NCBI GenBank assembly: GCA_026770025.1
Contig: JAMXDE010000038.1
Span: 1-64,000, forward strand
Source: Craspedostauros australis
Lineage: Eukaryota; Bacillariophyta; Bacillariophyceae; Mastogloiales; Achnanthaceae
Direction: 5' to 3'
Length of the DNA: 64,000 bases
In this document: positions 55,606 to 64,000 of the stretch, piece by piece
Position numbering within the stretch: the stretch's first letter is position 1
How the letters are laid out: each line of letters begins with the position of its first letter
Translations under genes and position numbers: made by a program
Notes under the pieces: model-generated
What the model was told of the DNA's origin: nothing
Databases searched by the model: none
The model's input: the letters and a program-made list of their open reading frames with translations, nothing else

Positions 55606-56293
55606 TGCTTGACGTTTAGAGGCACATGGTGCAGCGCACGCGAGTCAAACATCGGTGCTCCAACGGCTCCGCAGATACCAGCTCCCCACGTCGTGCGCCA
55701 TGAAGCACATGGTGAAAGGTCAACGACGAAGACAAGTGGCCGGCGAATACGCCGGGCGAGTGTCGCACACGACAGAAGAACCATGTGCCTCCACAATCGT
55801 CGACTCACCGGAGCCGTCCTTTTTCGTACGTTGAGCATTGAGTCTAGACTAACGGTAGGTATACACTTATATGCCTAGGGATATAGTATAAGATGCTAAT
55901 ACTAACATATATATAGTAGATGTATACATTTATTCTAATTACAGCTAAAGCAAGCCGTACTGAACGTGGGATTGGCCAGGCAAACAGCATGCGTTGAAAA
56001 CTAAATGGGCAGAGTAGAGCTCTACACCACACGTGTTTTGTACAGTGTTTCTCCTGCCGATGTTTCGCGTTGACTGTTACCACGCTGCGACACGTTGATT
56101 GATGGGTCCCTCATCCTCTCAAGCACGGATGCTGCACATCGCAAGCCGCATGTTGATCACCCGCGGCAACCTCTACTCTGCGGAATGCAACGAAGTCAAG
56201 ATGCAGTCTCCATCTCATAATCAACTTGGATCCAACATTGACAGACGTGTAGCTGTTGCTGATCCCCAATTCAACAGTAAGTGCCACTGCAAC

Positions 56294-58214
56294 ATGCCAC
56301 GAAAAGCTGCTACGGAGAAACAGGACAGTCCCGATGGGGTCGCATGGAACGAGTCGCTGTACCCGCAGATCCGCGCACTCAGGGCACAGGTCGAGAGCGG
56401 TGAGATCCCCATGGATAAGCCCGCAAGACTCGTTTGGAGCGAGAACGCCGACTTGGCGTTCTTATCAAGGCGCAACTTTACTCGCAACCTGCGCAATTTG
56501 CGCAATTCCGTGAAAAGAAGTCGCGCCAGGAAAGAAGCCAAAGCTGGTACGTCACTGCGTGTTTGTGAACCAGACACATCACTTCTGAATGAACAAATTT
56601 GAAACCGTTACTAACCCGTTATCCAGTGCGAATGGACACCAAAAACTCTCCGAACGTTTCTGATCTTGTCGCTAATGCCGTACAATACAAACAACAATTT
56701 GACAACACCATCGCAAAAGTATCAACCCAGAAACCAGAAGACGCGAAGCAAACAATGGACACATTCTCTCGTTTGGCGTACGCCTCCCCACCAGCCGGCG
56801 AAACCGAAGTCGCGACAACTGCCCGTCCGTCCGCCCCACCAACCCGGGCGCACGTCGCAGCACCTGTCCCCACCCATCCGCCACCAACCCCCAGACCTGC
56901 ATATGACGCGGCGAGCATGATGACTGTTGCTCCTCCTGAGCCCTCGTCTGTTCCTGTGGCTTCTCCTGCTGCTGTTCGTCCTGCCTCTGCTACCGGCATG
57001 CTTATGAACAGTGCCGTATCTGGGACACCCTTGCAAGAGGGTCCGAGTCGTGCGCAATCCATTTCTGATTGGATGAACAAGAACAGCCTGGTCTTCTTAC
57101 CTGCTGTGCGTCACGTGTACTCTCCTCAAGGCCATGGCGAGGTTTTCGAAATCACTTTCGAATTGCCAGGTGGGACTTGCTACGGTGACGTCAAAGCGTC
57201 CATCAAGGAGCAAGGACGCGTTTTGGAGGTGGGGTTGAAGCAGAACCACGAACTCGGGTCATCTGCGACTACGGACAAGGAGCTGCTTGACCGCCTGAAT
57301 GAGAAGCTTCCTCCACACTTCAACAAGCGTTCTTTTCAGGGACAACGCGAGCGGGGCGAGTCGTATGCGCTTGCTGTCCGCAGGATGTGTCGCGGACACC
57401 CCCAACCCTACCGCATTCACCGGGAGATTCTCCCCATCCAAGTGAGTGACCGTTTTGAGATGACTCCAGATCATGCAATGCACGGTGTCGACTTCCTCAA
57501 TCCGGGTGTCAATCTCAACGACCGTGACAGCGACGTGGAGGCTGATGCGCCTCTCTTGATTGTTCGGTTGGTACCGGTGTACTCTGCGAATCCAGTGGTG
57601 CACAGCGCCACCAACTTGGCACGCTACGGGCGCAAGGCGGAGAATAGAACAACTAAGCATCCCGCGGGCATTACAATGGATGGGGATGATTACTCCTCGC
57701 TTGGGGAGGACGAAGTCACATTTGTTCCGTCCTCTGCTGCTCGTCCCCCGATTCCACAAGGCCGCCGAGGAACCGGATTCGGAGAATGCTACGAGGTAAG
57801 CCCCATCGATGCCACACTCGCCTCTTGCGCATGACATCAACTTGTACACTCACACCTGCTTTCTTTTTGTTTCCGATTGGCCAGTCTGCTCCTTCGCCAT
57901 CTCGTGTGTCCGTGCACAGGATGACAGTCGCTCGTCGCCCTGCGCGCCGTTCTGCTTCTCGCAAACGTGCTCCCCGTGCCATGGCATGCCGTTCCAGCCC
58001 GGCCGCTGTTCCTTCTGTCCCCGTCTCGGTCGTGGTGCCGCCTCGTGTTCCCTCCTGCGCCCGCGCACCGCGCATCGCTAAAACGAAGCGTAGAAAGCGT
58101 GAGGCCGTGTTGATCGACCTCCACATGGACAGCGAGAGCGATAGCGATTTCGAAGTCACACCAGCACCCGCGAACTTGAAAACAGGCGATGACGACAGCA
58201 CAGAGACCGAGTGA
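56294..58214 (+). CDS. Transposon accessory protein, unrecognised
   Basis: Second gene of the transposon, function unknown. Exons 56294-56546, 56627-57795 and 57885-58214 join in phase (donors GTACGT and GTAAGC; acceptors TATCCAG and TTGGCCAG), giving 583 residues. The N-terminal 85 residues are charged, with a basic end (SVKRSRARKEAK), suggesting DNA binding. A Pro/Ala-rich linker follows. A central globular part (about 235-440) includes EVFEITFELPGGTCYGDVKA and GRVLEVGLKQ, whose strand pattern faintly recalls small heat-shock/CS beta-sandwiches (weak). The C-terminus is Arg/Pro-rich (RRPARRSASRKRAPR, AKTKRRKREAV) with an acidic end (DSESDSDFE), like a nuclear-localised protein. In PIF/Harbinger elements the second protein is usually a Myb/SANT DNA-binding partner; a clear Myb domain is not visible here. 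Confidence 0.65.
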
Positions 58215-58382
58215 GACTATCCCGACCACCCCTGAACACACGAACAAGAATAACACTATTAACGAATAACTCTAATCAGCATGATCACACTAGGACGATT
58301 TGTTGTCTACGGTAGTACCTTCTAGATAGTCTAATTTGTTGCAACGGATTACTTGGACTACTATTGGAGTCCCATCGGCAAA

Positions 58383-58413
58383 CCGACCAATATATGGTCT
58401 TTACCGCGGTTCC
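58383..58413 (-). repeat. Right terminal inverted repeat of the transposon
   Basis: Inverted copy of the left end. Read on the minus strand it starts GGAACCGCGGTAAAGACCAT and continues with GACCA-TATAT-TGGTC. Confidence 0.9.
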
Positions 58414-58417
58414 CAAG

Positions 58418-61400
58418 GAACAAATGCGCCGCGAAGATACCAACAAGAGTGAAAGGTGCAACGAAAGAAAGAAAATTGCACAGAGAAACAAAGACGGGAA
58501 CGAGTGTTTGCGCACGGACCCAACAGCCCGCACAAGCAAATTTGGCACATGAGAAACTGTGACATATTTGTTCGCCAGAACATGGGTCCCAAAGAAGGCA
58601 TGGATGGACACAATGAGACGGATCCGTCAATTGTCTTGACGAAACGTAAGGCGCACAAGTGTCAGAACTGTTGCTCAGTCGCACCCAAAAGCTGTGGCGG
58701 CAATACTCAGCAAACAGCTATCAGACCAGAGATACAACTTTTGATCAATGGTTGGCTCAAGCGGCACTCGCGCGACAACGCCAGCTTCACAACAGACAAC
58801 TCTTGCTTGGCCTGCGCGAACCTCACATGTGATGTGTGGGCATAGCTGTTGTTGAGAAAGTGTGCGAAGAACACAATTTCCCGAAGAATGTCATCGAGAG
58901 GGATCTCTGGAGAGATCTCACTACATCAACACAGGGGTATCGAAACAGTTGGGAAAAGTGAGGTCCTGTGTTGTCTTGAGAATGGTCGATGGTCCCTGTA
59001 CCCGAATGGTACGATGGCGGCTGAGACAGTCTGCTTGCAGGAAATCACAAGTCGTCGGAGGTGGAATTGATGGCCATGTTCCGACGAGACGCACCAATTC
59101 ATGATTGCATTCCTAAAGCAGTCTTTGTTTCTACCTTTCTTGGAGCCCTTTGCGCGCAAAGCAAAGCGAAGGAGGCACGCACCCGCCAACAAGACGCGGT
59201 GGAGTGTTCCAGTTTCATCGAGTGTGCTGCTCTGCTCTCGCTCTCTCTAGAGAGACTCTGCTCCGGATCCTCTTTGGTGTTCAGCTGTTTGGCGAAGGTC
59301 AGAGAGCCCATGCGTGGAGGTTCTTGCTTCCGCTGGAACTATCAAGATCTTGGTTGCGATTCGTTCCTGTTCAATAGAGAATTCTCGCAGCCCGATTTCG
59401 GAGTCCCGCGGAGGAACCATAACCAGATAGAGACATTTCTTGTGGGGTCGCCCCAAAAAACGAAATCGGAATCCGGTTTCAAATGGGCTCTCGAAACCGG
59501 GATAATCAATTCTTCCCGATTTCATCGAGTCCCGCGAAAAGGTCTTCCACGTGTAGCAATTTCGGAACTGACCAATCACAAAATTCTTTCGTTGTAGACT
59601 GCGCTCTTCTGTCCAGATGTAGACTGCTCACGCATGTCAATTAGGCTGGTTGCTGTGTTGATGAATGCAAGTCTGGCACGTTTGCAAGCAAGTTTCTCAT
59701 AAACGTTGTTCCAAGTCTTCTTGCTCATGCTGGAGATGGTTAAGAGTGGAGAGAGTGTTTGGGTTTGTGACGAGCACTTTCGAACTTCTCAACGGACGAG
59801 GACACCTTGGCAGAGAATGACAAGCCTCTAAGAACGCAGATGCAAAGCAACGAAGCATGGAATTCAACAACAGAGAGTGATAGTCACATAAATGATACGA
59901 CAAATTCATTGAAGATTGTTCATCAGTGGCAAACGCAACCGAGGGTAGTAGACTCAACATTATCGAGTGGTAGACTAATAGGGACTGATACAGTGCCACA
60001 AAGGCGCTGTTCGCGTACAATTTTGTTCACGAAACGCTCAGCATTTGATTCCTCCGAACAACTTTTTGCGATTTCGGAGCAAACCAAACCGGTGTTGTGC
60101 AGGTTTTTTTCACGTGACCGGAGGTGTTGGGGGGTGAAACCTGTCTGTTCTGAAATATATTATGACTGTGCGGAGCGGTCATTTGCTCAACGTGGATCCT
60201 ACGCGTGGTTTGTGTGGTATCGTCTGTCCATCGACACTCATAGTTCGGATTCGGCCAGATTCGGGAATTGGCACTAAATCTGCACAGGTGTCACATCTCT
60301 GTCTTCGTGGGTGGTTGAAACCGGGAAGTGGCTGCTTGCGAGAATTCTCTAATTTTGTCATCTTTCGTGGATCGAAAAGATCCAAGACTTCGGCGCAAGA
60401 CCACGATTTACCCACCAAGATCATCGACGGCTTCAACCGAGTGACAGATTCGACTACTCTGATGCGTGTTCTCGCACACTTCGGTCAGTGTAGTCGCCAG
60501 GATGAGAAACAAACGAAAGTCTGTGTTCGCCTTGGAAGCATACGATACGAATGCGTTGGTGTCGTCATCACGATCGAGCACAACAGCAAGATCTCCCACG
60601 GCAGGATTGATCTCCGCCCCGCAACGACGCGCTCCACTCCGCAACGCTTTCTCATGTCTTTTTGCTCTTTGGACATAGATCTTGCGGAACAGATCGTGCC
60701 ACATTCCAGTTCTCACAGATGGAATGGTCATTTCGAGAGACTATCTGCGCTATCAAATCAGAGACTGGATGCATACTTTCTTGCCTCCTGGGTGCGATAC
60801 CATACACACGAGGTACCAATGCTGTAGTTTATGAATAGATGTCTGGCTGTGGTGAAGAACTGGGCCTACTTCTCGCAGCGTAGACTGTCGAGCCACGAGT
60901 ACTAGCCAAACGAATCATCTGCGTTTGATCGAATGGGTCTAAAGTTCGGCGAAACATGACGTCATATCGACTTGAGTCTTGCAAAAATAGGTGATACTCC
61001 GATTCTATGTAGTCTGCGGTAAAGTACAAATAAATCATAATTGAATGGGAGTGTTGAGTACCACCGGCATTATGATACTGTATGATAGGTATCTGTTGTA
61101 TTGACAGCAGTAAAACGGGACACCCTTGGAGACGAATCTAGAGCATCATGTAGAGCGCGCAGCGGAGGATAGCACACTGTGCACTTGAGCACTCTACTCT
61201 GTACTCTGCGTATCGATGACTTCGTCAACATCACCAGGTGGCTCGCTTCCAAAAGATCTCGGCTGCAGCAACGTCACCATTTCATCAAACTTGGCAAGGC
61301 GAGCGCTGGGCTTGAGTTCTCGTCTGCCCGAGATGAAGCAGACAGGTTCGAGTTCCATTTTGGGAGCAACTGGAAGCTATCCCAGTGATAGAAATGCAGT

Positions 61401-62169
61401 TTCGAATAGACTTGCACACGTCTCTACTTTCCAGGTTTGCAACCCATCAGAGCCGATCGAGCCCATCGCAGTTCCAACCGCATTCGATGCAGTTGCAGGT
61501 GCGACCAGCAGCAGACTCGAACTTGCCAACACAGCGAAATGCGGTGGCCGATGTTGACTCAGCCGATCAATTCGGAACTGATCAAAAAGAACACACATTC
61601 ATTCCGCGACGTCAGCAATGTGTCAGCAATCGAATCTGGAAGATTCGAAGTTCCAATTGTGTGACATGTCGGACGGATAACCAAGACATTAATACGTCGT
61701 ATCAGACGGTAAATAATGTCAAATAATTAATCGGTTTGGAGAAAGGGACATTGGGAACGACATGTCAAGGAGCAGCACCGTTCGCAACGCCAGCGACAGC
61801 CATCCAAGTGGACATCGTGTTTTTCGTCATCCTCCGGCGCTTCACGAACACACAGCATCGTTCACCTCCCGCCGCCACCCAAGTATCTCCACTGAATCTC
61901 GGTTTTTGGTTTGTGGTGGTTTGCTTTGTTCTTGGCTGGAACTGTCACTCGTTGCTTCAACCCTGTTGACGCACGGAGGAATGTACGAATGTGGTCATTC
62001 ACTTTCACATCAAACAATCACGTCAAACATTCACATCAACATCAACATACTTGCGCTACACTCAAGGAACCTTGAACTACATCGAGAGAGAGCAAGCAAG
62101 TGTGGTGCACACATTACCACAAAACACCCCTAACGCAACAACAGCATCCAACACATCAGACATCCAACA
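58418..62169. other. 3.7-kb region without confident gene
   Basis: Between the transposon and the transporter gene. Several open frames of 80-220 codons exist on both strands (for example plus 60162-60827 and plus 61216-61557), but none shows a recognisable domain, a good splice pattern or a signal sequence. The mix of open and closed segments suggests decayed repetitive DNA or non-coding sequence; no terminal repeats were found by eye. The last few hundred bases should contain the promoter of the transporter gene. Confidence 0.4.
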
Positions 62170-64000
62170 ATGACGGTGCCAGAAGAGGAGAACATTGAGA
62201 AGGAGCTGCAGGAGAAGACTGAGGAGGAAGGCGTGCAGGAGAAGACTGAGGAGGAAGGCGTGCAGGAAACCACCAAGAAGGATGAAGAGAGCGGCGAGAA
62301 TGACGAAGGCGACGACAAGCGAGTGCACATGAAGGTCTCCGCCGATGCACCATGGTCGGAGCGCATGTGGGAAGTCTTCTCCACCTTCTGGCCGTTGGGA
62401 CTTGTCGCATTTGGTGGTCCCCAAGTACGTTGGAATGTCATTGCTCTCGCAGTACATTACATCGCGTTACATTACGATGCGTTGCGATGCAATGTCGTGG
62501 TGATCTTTGTTGGGCAATCATTGCATTGAATGTTGTGGAAGGTCTCATTTGGTGGTCCATCGATAGTAGTGCAATGGAGCAGGTTCATTGATGATGCTAT
62601 GGATGATGCCAAGCGAAAACAAAAGTGCTTCGCCACTTCGTGCGAACATACGTACACATGCAAAACCCTCATTCGTCAGAGTCCGATCATCAATAATCCA
62701 AGTCGGCTCACTCACGCGTTTCCGAACCTTCATTTTTCTTCTCTATTCCACACTATTCTGTCAAACTCAACAACAGGCTCACGTTGCCATCCTGCGAGAT
62801 CACTTGGTCGTCCAAAGAGATTGGCTGGATGAGGAGCAGTTCACGGAATTGTTCGCCATCGGACAGGGTCTGCCAGGACCGACCTCCACCCAGCTCGTCA
62901 TCAGCACAGCTCTCAGCCGTGCGGGACCGTTGGGAGGATTGATGGCCTTCTTCTTGTGGAATCTTCCAGGATTGATCATTCTGACGACGGTACGTTGAAC
63001 TGTGCTATGAACAATCGAGAGTGTATTCATGAAACTTTTCTTGTTTAGTGATTTGCTCTGAATTCCGTGCATGTCCCTCGATGTACCAATCTTCATTCCA
63101 TCACTCACGCTTTGTATTCTTCAATCATGCGATGACTCATTCATACAATCAATGGTCCAATGATCCATTCATTTTCGTGAATGCTCTCACTCACTCATGC
63201 CCTCCCTCGGCTCAATTATACTCATGCAGTGCGGTGTACTGCTAGCAGAATTCGTGGACGCGGACGATCCGCCATTCTGGTTGGCTGGATTGCCACCGGC
63301 CGCCATTTCGCTCGTCTTCAAGGCCTTCTACGGATTCGGAATGAAGCTCGACACCCTCGGAATCTACCTCGCCCTGTGCTCTTGCCTCGTCGCCATCCTC
63401 ATCAACAACGACGCTCGTATCGATGCCACTTCCAGCCAGTTCGTCTTCCCAATCTGCCTCGTCTGCGGAGGCCTCGTCACCTACTTCGATCACAAGCGCG
63501 AGACGCCGTTTTCCAACTACAAGAGCCCGTCGAAGGGATGGGACAGAGAATCAGACGAGACCATGAAGCGCATTGGAATTTCGCTACCGGCCGGAGCGAT
63601 GTACTTCCTCACCTGGTTGCTCGTGCTCATTGCTTGCATCGTCCTCGTAGACGTCTTCGAGGTGGAGAACAAGTACCTCGAAATCTTCGAGACCATGTAC
63701 CGCATCGGTTCCATCATCTTTGGCGGTGGACAGGTCGTCCTTCCCATGCTGCAAGACGAGGTCGTACCCAAGTGGATGACGAAGGATCAGTTCCTGCAGG
63801 GTCTCGGACTGGCCCAATCCATGCCGGGACCGCTCTTCAACTTCTCGTCCTACCTCGGTGCCGTCTACGAGGGCGTACCCGGCGCTCTCGTCGCCTACGT
63901 CGGACTGTTCGGACCCGGTGTCATCCTCATCTTCGGCATGGTCCCGTTCTGGGCCCGTCTGCGACACGTCAAATCTTTCAAGGCCATTCTGAAGGGCGTC
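62170..64000 (+). CDS. Chromate transporter (CHR) family protein, 3' end outside window
   Basis: Membrane transporter of the CHR (ChrA) family, in which members export chromate or move related oxyanions. Exons 62170-62424, 62777-62989 and 63230 onward join in phase (donors GTACGT; acceptors AACAACAG and TCATGCAG); 413 residues are inside the window. An acidic, Glu/Lys-rich N-terminal 55 residues precedes the first CHR half: FGGPQAHVAILRDHLV, then DEEQFTELFAIGQGLPGPTS, then a hydrophobic PLGGLMAFFLWNLPG. The second half repeats the signature: IIFGGGQVVLPMLQDEVV, then TKDQFLQGLGLAQSMPGPLF. Both FGG and PGP-type motifs are therefore present, as in long-chain CHR proteins. The substrate in algae is not established. 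The window cuts the gene within the second half. Confidence 0.92.
62212..62265 (+). repeat. Exact 27-bp in-frame coding duplication
   Basis: Two identical copies of a 27-bp unit (62212-62238 and 62239-62265) encode EKTEEEGVQ twice in the acidic N-terminal tail of the CHR transporter. The perfect identity suggests a recent slippage or unequal exchange. Confidence 0.95.

Larger units (their letters stand above)
54329..56293. other. Central region of transposon between divergent genes
   Basis: Nearly 2 kb between the transposase and the second gene, probably the shared promoter region. It contains two degenerate tandem-repeat blocks (listed separately) and an AT-rich segment at about 55845-55950. 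Open frames across the repeat blocks give repetitive Arg/His/Ser peptides and are not credible genes. Confidence 0.5.
52111..58413. mobile_element. Complete-looking PIF/Harbinger-like DNA transposon, 6.3 kb
   Basis: The ends are inverted repeats that begin GGAACCGCGGTAAAGACCAT at both sides, with about 31 bp matching at one mismatch. CAAG flanks both ends (52107-52110 and 58414-58417) and may be a 4-bp target duplication; because the flanking base also extends the inverted repeat, a shorter duplication cannot be excluded. Inside are a DDE transposase on the minus strand and a divergent second gene on the plus strand, the two-gene layout known for PIF/Harbinger elements. Both reading frames are intact with short spliceable introns (80-101 nt), so the insertion looks young and possibly still mobile. 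Left end to transposase stop (52149-53078) shows only weak open frames. Confidence 0.85.

Noticed and set aside
60162-60827. Plus-strand frame of 221 codons, and overlapping minus frames
   Set aside because: No recognisable domain on either strand and no matching splice signals; not strong enough to call.

Overview
The window reads as nuclear DNA of a photosynthetic stramenopile, most likely a diatom or a close relative (inference). The support is a fucoxanthin chlorophyll a/c-type antenna gene and a second gene, both with diatom-style bipartite plastid presequences; Pro/Thr/Ser-rich surface proteins; eukaryotic translation genes (cytosolic SRP72, eIF2D, a eukaryotic serine tRNA); and sparse spliceosomal introns with GTGAGT, GTAAGT or GTACGT donors and AG acceptors. 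Base composition is moderate and genes are closely spaced on both strands. Exon models were made by eye, by matching splice sites and reading phase; no transcript evidence was available.

Left end (1-14010): a minus-strand gene encodes a single-pass membrane protein whose outer part runs into a huge 135-bp tandem array. The array fills bases 1 to about 9411 (about 69 copies) and leaves the window at its left edge. The reading frame is broken inside the array after about 11 copies.

Middle (15954-51757): valyl-tRNA synthetase; a 2659-residue membrane protein with about 12 repeated outer modules; a small plastid-targeted protein; a Golgi-type GT8-like glycosyltransferase; a STAND-type ATPase; a Pro-rich secretory-pathway protein; tRNA-Ser(GCU); eIF2D; SRP72; an LHC protein; a GH27 alpha-galactosidase; a 112-residue one-helix protein; and a TKL-like protein kinase. 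Several are housekeeping genes for translation and protein targeting. The two giant membrane proteins, the glycosyltransferase and the galactosidase point to the cell surface and secretory pathway, but nothing shows that they form one system.

Right end (52111-64000): a complete-looking 6.3-kb DNA transposon with near-identical terminal inverted repeats. It holds a PIF/Harbinger-like DDE transposase on the minus strand and a divergent three-exon gene for an unrecognised 583-residue protein. About 3.7 kb with no confident gene follows, then the first three exons of a chromate-transporter (CHR) family gene cut by the window end.

The most unusual items are the mucin-like array, whose point variants are mostly silent in one frame only and whose frameshifts look like recombination between two junction alleles, and the transposon with its unknown second protein.
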